Shown here: positions 1-7,366 of the stretch, in pieces | Position numbering within the stretch: position 1 is the stretch's first letter | How the letters are laid out: each line of letters opens with the position of its first letter | Assembly (NCBI GenBank): GCA_965655465.1 | Contig: CBFHGY010000035.1 | Span: forward strand, 1 to 21,080 | Direction of reading: 5' to 3' | Length of the DNA: 21,080 bases | Source: VMCP01 sp965655465 | GTDB taxonomy: Bacteria; Bacteroidota; Bacteroidia; NS11-12g; UBA955 | The notes under the pieces: generated by a model | What the model saw: only the letters and a program-made list of their open reading frames with translations | The model's database searches: none | What the model was told of the DNA's origin: nothing | Position numbers and translations under genes: made by a program

Positions 1-141
1 CTGGTGGGATGCTCGCTGCGCTCGCGGTGAGACGACCTTCGGTCTGGTTTGATGCTCCCTTCGGTCGCGGTGAGATGCTTCGCTGGTGGGATGCTCGCTG
101 CGCTCGCGGTGAGACGCTTCGCTGGTGAGATGCTCGCTGGG
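1..141 (-). repeat. Tandem array of 39-43 bp hairpin-containing units (B-type repeat), about 3.5 copies
   Basis: Units start at 1, 44, 83 and 122, each beginning CTGGTG or CTGGTT and continuing GATGCTC. Lengths are 43, 39 and 39 bp, then a partial copy that loses similarity after about 141. Read on the minus strand, each unit holds a GCGAGCG-type motif followed by a short palindrome such as GACCGAAGGTC (unit 1). The array continues to the left edge of the window, so its true length is unknown. The same unit occurs in inverted orientation at 784-895 and, decayed, at 2715-2800. There are no unique spacers, so it is not a CRISPR. Confidence 0.9.
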
Positions 142-252
142 CTATATGGAGAGTGGTCTCAATATATGGCAGTTACGGAAATTGCAAAACATTTTTAGGG
201 ATTCGAAAAAATATCTTGGGGGCAGCCTTCGTGTTTTTGGGTTACCTTGATT

Positions 253-630
253 ATGGAAAAACTGAATACTACCTATGCTTTCGAAAAGTTAAATGTGTAT
301 ACTTTATCAAGAGAAGTAATAAAAACCATTTATATCCTATCGGGAAGCTTCCCCAAACAAGAAACTTATGGCCTTACAGATCAGATACGCAGAGCATCTG
401 TTTCAATTTCATCAAATATTGCAGAAGGATCTGGAAGAGATACAGCAAAAATGAAGCAGCTCTTTTACGGATATGCATATTCTAGCGTTTTAGAGGTATA
501 CTGTCAGCTAGATATTTCCCATGATCTCGGCTACATCACAGACCAAGTCCAATACCAAGCCCTCAGAAACAAACTGAAAGTTTTAAGCTATCGCATCCAC
601 AAACTCAAATCCTCCCTCTATCCGCAATAA
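253..630 (+). CDS. Four-helix-bundle protein, S23 / 23S rRNA intervening-sequence (IVP) family
   Basis: This gene encodes 125 residues. The family signature is clear: an N-terminal FEKLNVY segment, then a TDQIRRASVSISSNIAEGSGR block at about residues 43-63, and a later YAYSSVLEVYCQLD block. These proteins form small helical bundles. They were first seen encoded in 23S rRNA intervening sequences and are distantly related to the Avd accessory protein of diversity-generating retroelements. The function of free-standing copies is not settled. I chose the ATG at 253 because the family N-terminus begins close to it; an in-frame TTG lies at 247. Just upstream is TACCTTG, one T short of the phylum -7 box, 3 nt before the ATG. 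Codon use is unlike the neighbours: of 14 Leu codons 10 are CTN, 4 TTA and none TTG, and 4 of 6 Arg codons are AGA. Together with the flanking inverted repeat arrays this suggests acquisition. Confidence 0.88.
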   Translation: MEKLNTTYAFEKLNVYTLSREVIKTIYILSGSFPKQETYGLTDQIRRASVSISSNIAEGSGRDTAKMKQLFYGYAYSSVLEVYCQLDISHDLGYITDQVQYQALRNKLKVLSYRIHKLKSSLYPQ

Positions 631-682
631 CCGTTAAAATTTTCACTTAATAAATCGTACCAGCCATTCACAACGCGTCCCT

Positions 683-753
683 AAACAATTCTCCTCGTTC
701 CTCATCGAATCACGGATATCGAGTGACCGTCGAAGGAGGTAGTATCGAGATGC
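683..753 (+). repeat. A-type dispersed repeat, copy 1 (imperfect hairpin)
   Basis: This 71 bp segment aligns along its length with 2602-2672; the shared cores include GGATATCG, CGAAGGAGGT and GAGATGC. It can fold: the left arm beginning CTCCTCG (691 onward) is partly complementary to the right arm ending CGAAGGAG (about 719-738). It lies 52 nt after the four-helix-bundle stop codon, so it could shape that transcript's 3' end. It is followed by the inverted B-array, giving a composite A+B element. Confidence 0.75.
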
Positions 754-783
754 TGGGACTTGTTACAATCCATTAACAATTCT

Positions 784-895
784 AGCCGCGAGCGCAGCGA
801 GCATCCCACCAGGCCGCAGGCCGACTAACCGCGAGCGAAGGGAGCATCTAACCAGACCGAAGGTCGTCTAACCGCGAGCGCAGCGAGTATCCACC
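784..895 (+). repeat. B-type hairpin repeat array, inverted relative to 1-141
   Basis: There are about 2.7 units: a partial copy at 784-812, then 813-855 (43 bp) and 856-895 (40 bp). The unit contains GCGAGCGCAGCGAGC (788-802) or a variant and then CCAG plus a palindrome. The palindrome is GGCCGCAGGCC in unit 2 (812-822) and GACCGAAGGTC in unit 3 (855-865). The stem change GCC/GGC to ACC/GGT is compensatory. The array ends exactly where the ligase -7 box begins (896). With 1-141 it brackets the four-helix-bundle gene as an inverted pair. Confidence 0.9.
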
Positions 896-903
896 TATAT
901 TTG
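896..903 (+). promoter_or_regulatory. -7 promoter element of the DNA ligase gene (TATATTTG)
   Basis: This matches the Bacteroidota -7 consensus TAnnTTTG exactly and ends 4 nt before the ATG at 908. Transcription would start at or next to the start codon, giving a leaderless mRNA. No convincing -33 TTG is seen, because that region is occupied by the repeat array. Confidence 0.6.
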
Positions 904-907
904 TAAC

Positions 908-2587
908 ATGCGCAAGTTGTTTCAAGGTCTTCAAACCAATAAAACCTCTGAGAAAGTCAGGGTCTTAGTTGAATACTTTCAAACCGCTTCAAATCCAGAT
1001 AAGGTTTGGCTTATTGCGTTATTCACAGGTCGTAGGCCCCGAAGTATTGTAAAATTAGCTTTATTAAGGCAATGGGCCGCAACGTATACCCAAATCCCAG
1101 ATTGGTTATTCGAAGAATCGTATTCCATAGTTGGGGATCTTGCAGAAACTATTGCGTTATTGATGGAGCACGAGAATACAACGGAGGAGTTTACTTTGGA
1201 TTATTGGATGCAGGAATTGAAACGTGCAAAATTAATGTCAATCGAAGAGCAACAATTATGGGTATATGAAGCATGGAATCGATTGGGTCGTGAGGATAGA
1301 TTTCTTTTTAATAAGTTGCTCACAGGAGGTTTTCGAGTAGGGGTTTCAGAAGCCCTTTTGGTACAGGCACTATCGCAATATACGGGTATTGAAAAGGCGG
1401 AATTATTTCACCGTTTAAGCGGAAAATGGGATCCATATAATACCGAATTTCAATATTTTCTTACGAAAGTAACCGGTGAAAGTACCTCAAAACCCTATCC
1501 ATATTATTTGGCATATCCTTTAGAAAATGTTGAGGATTTGGGGGAGCTCAATAATTGGCAAATTGAAAACAAATGGGACGGTATAAGGGGGCAGTTAATA
1601 CAGCGAAAGGGAGAAATAACTCTTTGGAGCAGGGGTGAGGAAATCATTAACGGAAGTTTTCCCGAAATTATCAGGGCCGTGGGCTTAAGTTGTTTTGAGG
1701 GTGTTTTAGATGGAGAAATTTTAGCTTGGAATCATTTAAAGGCAGAACCTAATGATTTTAGCATGCTTCAAAAACGTTTGGGTAGAAAAAATCCCAGCAA
1801 AAAGATGCTCCAAGAAAATCCAGTAGTTTTTAAAATTTACGATATCCTAGAATACCAAGGAAAGGATTTAAGATCTTTGGTTTTAAGTGAACGGCATGAA
1901 AAATTATTGGAAATTTTTCATGAATCTTTGAATTTAGATACCCGTAGCAAACAAAAATCGAATCATGCCGATCTCGGTTTTATTTTGTTGAACAATGAGG
2001 GATCTAAAAGCAACTTAAATGAGGAAATCCAGAGGATTGAAATAGGCATTCCTGAAACGGCACTATTTCTTTCGGAGCCTGTAATTTTGGCTTCTTGGGA
2101 AGCAATTTCGCAATATAGACTGGAAGCAAAACTTCGCAAGGTTGAAGGGCTAATGCTTAAAAGGAAAGATTCTTTTTACGGTATTGGGCGTAAACGAGGC
2201 GATTGGTGGAAATGGAAAATGGATGCCGAAACCATTGATGCAGTAATGGTTTATGCTCAAAAAGGACATGGGAAAAGGGCGAGTTTGTATACAGATTTCA
2301 CCTTTGCAATATGGAAAGGAGATGAATTGGTACCTTTTGCTAAAGCCTATAGTGGTCTCACTAAAAAGGAAATTGAAGAAATAAATGTATGGATTAAAGA
2401 GCATACAAGAGAACGTTTTGGTCCTGTTTGCGGTGTTCATGCAGAATTGGTTTTTGAAATTGCCTTTGAGGGTATTAATAAAAGTCCTCGTCATAAAAGT
2501 GGCATTGCAGTGCGATTTCCCCGAATTGTTCGTTGGCGCAAAGACAAATCGATAAAGGACATCGCACGTGTAGAAGACCTTCTATAA
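908..2587 (+). CDS. ATP-dependent DNA ligase (bacterial LigB/LigC-like, non-homologous to LigA)
   Basis: This is a 559-residue ligase that would seal nicks using ATP, probably in DNA repair beside the essential NAD-dependent LigA. The N-terminal 200 residues resemble the DNA-binding domain of the class. The nucleotidyltransferase motifs are in order: I KWDGIR with the adenylated lysine at K222, III LDGEIL (267-272), IIIa FKIYDIL (308-314), IV EGLMLKRK (413-420), V WWKWKMD (433-439), then an OB-fold ending in motif VI RFPRIVRWRKDK (536-547). Residues about 340-382, between IIIa and IV, are a polar, Asn/Ser-rich stretch that appears longer than usual. Relatives are often encoded with an Lhr-like DEXH helicase and an MBL-fold exonuclease. 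Neither is adjacent here, so the gene is an orphan in this window. The start at 908 is supported by the leaderless promoter box at 896-903. Confidence 0.93.
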   Translation: MRKLFQGLQTNKTSEKVRVLVEYFQTASNPDKVWLIALFTGRRPRSIVKLALLRQWAATYTQIPDWLFEESYSIVGDLAETIALLMEHENTTEEFTLDYWMQELKRAKLMSIEEQQLWVYEAWNRLGREDRFLFNKLLTGGFRVGVSEALLVQALSQYTGIEKAELFHRLSGKWDPYNTEFQYFLTKVTGESTSKPYPYYLAYPLENVEDLGELNNWQIENKWDGIRGQLIQRKGEITLWSRGEEIINGSFPEIIRAVGLSCFEGVLDGEILAWNHLKAEPNDFSMLQKRLGRKNPSKKMLQENPVVFKIYDILEYQGKDLRSLVLSERHEKLLEIFHESLNLDTRSKQKSNHADLGFILLNNEGSKSNLNEEIQRIEIGIPETALFLSEPVILASWEAISQYRLEAKLRKVEGLMLKRKDSFYGIGRKRGDWWKWKMDAETIDAVMVYAQKGHGKRASLYTDFTFAIWKGDELVPFAKAYSGLTKKEIEEINVWIKEHTRERFGPVCGVHAELVFEIAFEGINKSPRHKSGIAVRFPRIVRWRKDKSIKDIARVEDLL

Positions 2588-2601
2588 TCAGGGTCCTCCC
2601 G

Positions 2602-2672
2602 AAACCATTCTTCTTGTTTCTCGTCAAATCATGGATATCGGGTGGCAGACGAAGGAGGTTGTATTGAGATGC
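2602..2672 (+). repeat. A-type dispersed repeat, copy 2
   Basis: This is a diverged copy of 683-753, matching along about 70 bp, with the sequence GGATATCGGGTGGCAGACG in place of GGATATCGAGTGACCGTCG. The hairpin potential is weaker than in copy 1. It begins 14 nt after the ligase stop codon and precedes a decayed B-array, so the composite order A then B is the same as upstream of the ligase. Confidence 0.75.
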
Positions 2673-2714
2673 GACAACCTAAAGCAAACCAGAAGGAGTG
2701 GAGCGACTACTCAG

Positions 2715-2800
2715 GCCGAAGGACGTTTAGCCGCGAGCGCTGCGAGCATTTATCAAAAGCGGAAGGCCGTCCACCCGGCACGAACGAAGTGAGTGCATCA
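2715..2800 (+). repeat. Decayed B-type repeat array upstream of pheT
   Basis: Two recognisable units of 44 bp (2715-2758) and 42 bp (2759-2800) are present, with a probable older fragment at about 2688-2714. The GCGAGCGCTGCGAGC motif (unit 1) and ACGAACGAAGTGAG (unit 2) correspond to GCGAGCGCAGCGAGC of the intact arrays. The palindromes have lost most pairing, for example GGCCGAAGGAC. An ORF of about 60 codons crosses this region, but it is repeat sequence and not a gene. Confidence 0.7.
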
Positions 2801-2807
2801 TATTCCG

Positions 2808-2815
2808 TATCTTTG
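2808..2815 (+). promoter_or_regulatory. -7 promoter element of the pheT operon (TATCTTTG)
   Basis: This is an exact TAnnTTTG match ending 5 nt before the pheT ATG at 2821, consistent with a leaderless transcript. The usual leader-based attenuation of phenylalanyl-tRNA synthetase genes has no room here. No clear -33 TTG is visible. Confidence 0.6.
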
Positions 2816-2820
2816 CAACC

Positions 2821-5310
2821 ATGAACATTTCCTTTGCTTGGCTTCAGGATATTTTGGGGCAGAATCTCTCCGTAAATGAGATTGCTGATAGACTTTCGAT
2901 TTCTGGTTTGGAGGTGGAACATCTTGATACTTGGGAGAGTTTGCCCGGGGCTTTGCAGGGTTTTATAGTAGGAGAAGTTCTCACTTGTGAGAAACACCCT
3001 GATGCGGATCGACTCAGTCTAACTACCGTTGATGTGGGACAGGAAACGCCGCTTGCAATTGTTTGTGGCGCGCCGAATGTGGCTGCCGGACAAAAGGTAA
3101 TTGTAGCAACCGTGGGCAGCATGATACATTTAAGTGGACAGGAACCCTTCGAGATTAAAAAGAGTAAAATTCGCGGTTACGCGAGTGAAGGCATGATATG
3201 CGCTGAAGATGAAATCGGTGTTGGAACTTCTCACGATGGCATTCTTGTGCTCCCGGCGGATGTGACAGTGGGTACAAGTGCCGCGGATTATTTCGGTGTA
3301 GTAAAAGATTCCGTTTTGGAAATAGGACTTACTGCGAATCGCGGCGATGCCGCTTCACATTTGGGGGTTGCCCGCGATATTGCGGCTTTATTTGGCCTGC
3401 CTTTGCCCACACTTGCATCGGCGTTAAAAAACTTCCCCAAGAAGGAAATTTCTGCTGAGCTAAATGCCACAAATGGTACCGCGAATGGGTTAAATTTTAC
3501 CGAATCAAATACCAAAAACGATACTACAAATGGGTTGAATACCATAGAATCAAATACCATAAATGGTACCGCGAATGGGTTAAATTTTACATATTCAAAG
3601 GAATTACCGCAGAAAGAAATTAGAGGTGTTGCGATTGCTGCGCCAGAATTTTCGCAGCAATACATAGGGGTAAGTGTGTCGGGTGTGGAGGTTAAACCTT
3701 CGCCCGAATGGTTGCAAAACCGATTGCGGGCCATAGGATTAGAACCAAAGAATAACATCGTAGATGCTACTAATTATGTTTTGCATTACAGCGGTCAGCC
3801 TGTTCACGCATTCGATGCGGCTAAATTACAAGGACCGATAAGCGTTCGTTTTGCTGTGGAAGGCGAAAATTTAGCTTTGCTTGATGGCCGCAATATTGAC
3901 TTAAAATCGCAAGATTTGGTTATTGCAGATGCAGTTGGCCCTCAGGCTTTGGCTGGAATAATGGGTGGCAGCCGTTCTGCGGTTTCCCCCGAAACCACGG
4001 AATTATTTCTTGAAATTGCCCATTTTCATGCTGGTACGGTGCGCAAGTCAGCGAAGCGGCATGTTTTGAATACCGACGCTTCTTTCCGCTTCGAAAGAGG
4101 GATAGATCGCTTGGGAATGAGGGGTGTTGCGCAGTTTTTAACGCACTTAATTATTGAAATTGCCGGTGGAACCGTTTTGGGAATGGAAGAGGTTATTAGC
4201 GAGCCTTTTACCTCAAGAACTATTGATATTCAATTAGATAAATTGAACACTTTTGCCGGTATGTCGTATCCTGAGGCACGCGTTAAAGAAATTTTAAGCT
4301 CTTTGGGTTTTCAGATTTCTGGGGGAAACACCCTAACGTTGGAGGTTCCCAGTTGGCGCAACGATGTTTCGCGCGAGGTAGATGTTTACGAAGAAATTAT
4401 GCGTATCTATGGTTATGATGCCATTCCGATGAGCGGTAAAATGCAAATTTCTTTGGGAAATTTTCAAGGAATGCAGCGTAAAGCGCGCGAAGAAATGACG
4501 CGCAATTTCCTTATCGATAGAGGTTTTTTTGAGGCGCAGAATAACAGTTTGGTATCTGCAGATTGGTATCCCGAAGGTTCGCCCTTGGTCCATTTGAGCA
4601 ATCCCTTGAGTTCGGATATGGGCGTGATGCGTGCCAGTTTAATTCCAGGCTTATTGCAGTCGATTGCGTATAATCAAAATCGCCAGGCGAAGTCTGTAAG
4701 GCTTTTTGAAATCGGTCGCACCTATGAAAAAACCGAATCGGGCTATAAAGAAACCCCAGTTTTGACTTTAGTGGCTTGGGGCGATGCAGATGCAGAATCT
4801 TGGGAAGCTAAGCGCAAAACAGTAGACTTTTTTGATGTAAAACGTCTGATTTCTGGACTTTTACAGCGTTTGGATTCGGGAGTGTCATTGGAAGACGTTG
4901 AAATTCAATCGGTCTCTAAGTCTTGGCTGAAGCGTGCGGAAGTGAAGGGCGAGGTTATTGCAGTTGAAATTCCCTTGAAAAAATTATGGAAGGCAGGGCG
5001 TAAATCAGTTAAATATCAACCGGTTACTAAATTCTTCGGTATGCGAAGAGATTTGAGTTTGGTGGTTGATAAGTCAACTGCATTTTCGCAGTTACAGCAA
5101 TTGGTTAAGCAGAGCAAAGTGAAGCATTTAAGCGATGTGAGGGTGTTTGATGTTTTCGAAGGTGCGCCTTTAGAAAGCGGTAAAAAAGCCTTGTCCTTGA
5201 GCTTTTTCTTTAATCGCAGTGATACGACCATGTTGGATACGGATGCTGATAAATCCATGGAAAAATTGATGGAATTATTTGAGAAAAACGGGGCGCTTAT
5301 TCGCAGGTAG
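2821..5310 (+). CDS. pheT: Phenylalanine--tRNA ligase beta subunit
   Basis: This 829-residue protein is the beta subunit of the (alpha-beta)2 enzyme that charges tRNA-Phe in the cytoplasm. Domains in order are an N-terminal B1 segment, an EMAP/OB-type tRNA-binding domain at about 40-150 (GFIVGEVLTCEKHPDADRL), the B3/B4 editing domain at about 275-470 (NNIVDATNYV, SFRFERGID), the B5 domain, the catalytic-like core, and a C-terminal FDX-ACB anticodon-binding domain at about 738-829 starting KFFGMRRDLSLVVD. Odd feature: residues 218-262 are three tandem 15-residue Asn/Thr-rich repeats inserted in the linker before B3, which probably accounts for the slightly long chain. The pheS gene is not adjacent. 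It is the first gene of an operon, with coaX starting 2 nt after the stop. Confidence 0.97.
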   Translation: MNISFAWLQDILGQNLSVNEIADRLSISGLEVEHLDTWESLPGALQGFIVGEVLTCEKHPDADRLSLTTVDVGQETPLAIVCGAPNVAAGQKVIVATVGSMIHLSGQEPFEIKKSKIRGYASEGMICAEDEIGVGTSHDGILVLPADVTVGTSAADYFGVVKDSVLEIGLTANRGDAASHLGVARDIAALFGLPLPTLASALKNFPKKEISAELNATNGTANGLNFTESNTKNDTTNGLNTIESNTINGTANGLNFTYSKELPQKEIRGVAIAAPEFSQQYIGVSVSGVEVKPSPEWLQNRLRAIGLEPKNNIVDATNYVLHYSGQPVHAFDAAKLQGPISVRFAVEGENLALLDGRNIDLKSQDLVIADAVGPQALAGIMGGSRSAVSPETTELFLEIAHFHAGTVRKSAKRHVLNTDASFRFERGIDRLGMRGVAQFLTHLIIEIAGGTVLGMEEVISEPFTSRTIDIQLDKLNTFAGMSYPEARVKEILSSLGFQISGGNTLTLEVPSWRNDVSREVDVYEEIMRIYGYDAIPMSGKMQISLGNFQGMQRKAREEMTRNFLIDRGFFEAQNNSLVSADWYPEGSPLVHLSNPLSSDMGVMRASLIPGLLQSIAYNQNRQAKSVRLFEIGRTYEKTESGYKETPVLTLVAWGDADAESWEAKRKTVDFFDVKRLISGLLQRLDSGVSLEDVEIQSVSKSWLKRAEVKGEVIAVEIPLKKLWKAGRKSVKYQPVTKFFGMRRDLSLVVDKSTAFSQLQQLVKQSKVKHLSDVRVFDVFEGAPLESGKKALSLSFFFNRSDTTMLDTDADKSMEKLMELFEKNGALIRR
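3472..3606 (+). repeat. 45-bp tandem repeat inside pheT (three 15-residue Asn-rich copies)
   Basis: The three copies are residues 218-232, 233-247 and 248-262, beginning NGTANGLNFT, NDTTNGLNTI and NGTANGLNFT. Copies 1 and 3 are nearly identical at the DNA level over 27 bp or more, while copy 2 has diverged. The reading frame is kept because 45 is a multiple of 3. The number of copies is likely to vary between strains. Confidence 0.92.
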
Positions 5311-5312
5311 AC

Positions 5313-6011
5313 ATGGCGCGGATGCTTACGGTAGATATAGGAAATACCCGTTCGAAAGTTGCGATTTTTGAAAATAATGTATTGATTGATTTTTGCATTT
5401 TTAACCAAATATCTGAACTTCAAACGTATCTGCAAGAAGCGGCTTTGCCGGTCATGGCATGCAGCGTAAGTCACAAACCCCAATTTGCAGGTTTGCAAGT
5501 AACTTGGTTGCAGCCTAATATGGAATTGCCTTTTCAAATAGATGTTGTAAATCCCTCACAAATAGGTCCGGATCGCTTGGCTGCAGTTGCGGGTGCTTTG
5601 CGTTTATTTCCTCACAAAGAAATATTGATTATCGATGCGGGAACCTGTATAACCTATGAATATGTCTCTGCAAAAGGGGTTTATTGGGGAGGTGCAATCT
5701 CACCAGGACTCCGGTTGCGTTATCAGTCGATGCACGACCATACGGCTGCGTTGCCTTTATTGAGTGGGGTCGAAGAATTTCCTTTGCGACAAGGTCGAGA
5801 TACGGAATCGGCGATGCATTCGGGTGTTATGTTTGGTTTCCGAGCGGAATTAGAAGAGCGCATTTCAGATTTTCAACGTAAAAATGAGGACTCGGTCGTG
5901 TTAATTACCGGTGGGGATGCGCAAATTTTGGCAAAGCCGTTGAAAACGGGGATATTTGTGGAACCGATGCTTTTGCATTTAGGCTTAAACTATGTATATC
6001 AATCCCTTTAA
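5313..6011 (+). CDS. coaX: Type III pantothenate kinase
   Basis: This 232-residue ASKHA-fold enzyme phosphorylates pantothenate, the first step of CoA synthesis. The phosphate-binding motif is VDIGNTRSK with D8, G10, N11 and T12. The GPDR motif is at 85-88, the second phosphate motif IDAGT at 107-111, and GGAISPG at 126-132. The length suits the bacterial family. The ATG at 5313 lies 2 nt after the pheT stop; an in-frame ATG at 5322 is an alternative and fits the family start (MLTVDIGNT) slightly better. Its 3' end overlaps the next gene by 20 nt. A coaX-outer membrane protein-lptC order is, to my knowledge, common in Bacteroidota. Confidence 0.95.
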   Translation: MARMLTVDIGNTRSKVAIFENNVLIDFCIFNQISELQTYLQEAALPVMACSVSHKPQFAGLQVTWLQPNMELPFQIDVVNPSQIGPDRLAAVAGALRLFPHKEILIIDAGTCITYEYVSAKGVYWGGAISPGLRLRYQSMHDHTAALPLLSGVEEFPLRQGRDTESAMHSGVMFGFRAELEERISDFQRKNEDSVVLITGGDAQILAKPLKTGIFVEPMLLHLGLNYVYQSL

Positions 6012-7365
6012 ATCGCTCCTCATACTCATATTTGTAGGTGCTAGTGCCACGCTTTTGGGACAAGGAAGTTCGGGCCAGAACTTTATCCGATCGCCTTATA
6101 CCAACTACGGTTTGGGGGAATGGACACAAACGAATTTCGCGCAGGTAGGTACTGCTCAACACACGTATGGCGGGTATTTTTCACATTCTTTGTCGAATCC
6201 GGCGAGCTTGGGAAATATGCGTTATACAGTTTTTGATTTCGGGGGGAATTATCGGAATGGCAATACCAATCAGGGCCAGGAAGTTTATGATTTCCAAGGA
6301 GGAGGAATAGATTATTTAAGTTTGGCCATGCCCTTGTGGAAGCATGTACAACAAAAATTGCTTCGGTACGACACCCTAAAAGATCAAAAATACTGGAAAT
6401 ATACGCCGTATGGTGCGACTACTGCGGTAGTTCTGCGTCCATTAACGAGCATGGGTTATACCTATTATATAGATAATGAAGGGGCTTTGCCTACTCGAAC
6501 TGCGTTTCAAGGGTCTGGCGGGGTAAATATGTTGCAGTGGAATACCGGAGTTCGATTGGGAAATTCTATTAATATAGGATATGGAATGGGTTATGTTTTT
6601 GGCGCTACCAAGGACAATGCCATTTTCACTGTTAGAGATAGTTTTGCACTGGGCGCAGTAGAGGATGCCCGCAGTTTGATTGTTCGCGGCATGCAGCAAC
6701 AGGTTGGCGTTTTGTTTGAACAGAAAATTGATAGCACCTATCACCGATTTGGTTTGAGTTACGAATGGTATTCCGGTGTTGAGGGAAATAGCAATCGTTT
6801 GGCGCGTAGCATGGAAATTGTAGGCGGTGCAACTCGGGTTTTAGATACCATAGCAAACGAGCAAGGTCTTACTCAAGAAATAATAATGCCGTCTTCCATT
6901 GGGATGGGATATAGCTTTAGGTATCGTCGCGCTTTCATGCTGGCTTTTGATTGGCGCCACCAAATGTGGTCTCAATATAAAGGTGTTGGAAGTGGACAAA
7001 ATTTTAGAGATCGAAATGATTATTCGGTGAGTTTGTTCATCAATCCGATGGATTTAAAAGCTCCGAATGAGAAGAAAATGAAGGTTCCGGTGCGTTTGAG
7101 TTACGGTTTGAGCGAATCACAAATAGTTTTGCAGCAAGGTTCAGATTTGTATGGATTGCAGGAACAACGTTATGGTGTTGGATTTGGAATACCGATGATC
7201 AGAAGGTATTTTGACAATACAGTTCTCACAAATATCATTCAGATTAATGTGCAATACATGACGCGTTCGGCTGCCGGAGGAAATTTCCCCCGAGAGGAAT
7301 TTATTACCGTGGGAGTTGGGGTGCAGCTGGGAGATATTTGGTTTGCCAAGCGCAAATACGATTAA
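5992..7365 (+). CDS. Outer-membrane beta-barrel-like protein of unknown function
   Basis: This 457-residue protein has a signal peptide (MYINPFKSLLILIFVGASATLLGQG, cleavage near 23-25). The mature chain is rich in Gly, Tyr and Asn with alternating hydrophobic strands, as in outer-membrane barrels. The segment SPYTNYGLGEW and the SLSNPASLGNM block near residue 70 resemble FadL/OmpP1-like or PorV-like proteins of the phylum, whose N-terminus often reads SNPA. The family cannot be fixed by eye. It starts inside coaX (20 nt overlap) and ends 1 nt before lptC, so it is probably translationally coupled to both. A role in the envelope, perhaps next to LPS export, is inferred from position only. Confidence 0.85.
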   Translation: MYINPFKSLLILIFVGASATLLGQGSSGQNFIRSPYTNYGLGEWTQTNFAQVGTAQHTYGGYFSHSLSNPASLGNMRYTVFDFGGNYRNGNTNQGQEVYDFQGGGIDYLSLAMPLWKHVQQKLLRYDTLKDQKYWKYTPYGATTAVVLRPLTSMGYTYYIDNEGALPTRTAFQGSGGVNMLQWNTGVRLGNSINIGYGMGYVFGATKDNAIFTVRDSFALGAVEDARSLIVRGMQQQVGVLFEQKIDSTYHRFGLSYEWYSGVEGNSNRLARSMEIVGGATRVLDTIANEQGLTQEIIMPSSIGMGYSFRYRRAFMLAFDWRHQMWSQYKGVGSGQNFRDRNDYSVSLFINPMDLKAPNEKKMKVPVRLSYGLSESQIVLQQGSDLYGLQEQRYGVGFGIPMIRRYFDNTVLTNIIQINVQYMTRSAAGGNFPREEFITVGVGVQLGDIWFAKRKYD

Positions 7366-7366
7366 T

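Noticed and set aside
1..141. CRISPR array
   Set aside because: The units are contiguous repeats with no unique spacers, and unit lengths vary from 39 to 43 bp.
247..630. Diversity-generating retroelement suggested by the Avd-like family of the 253-630 gene
   Set aside because: No reverse transcriptase and no template/variable repeat pair with adenine-biased differences are present in the window.
1..900. Classical insertion sequence with inverted terminal repeats
   Set aside because: There is no transposase gene, and no target-site duplication could be identified; the inverted parts are multi-copy arrays rather than short terminal repeats.
2642..2824. 60-codon ORF between ligase and pheT
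   Set aside because: It reads through the decayed repeat array and overlaps the pheT promoter and start; composition is that of the repeat.
3466..3600. N-glycosylation sequons (N-x-T) in the PheT repeat
   Set aside because: PheT is cytoplasmic and bacterial; the pattern follows from Asn/Thr-rich composition.
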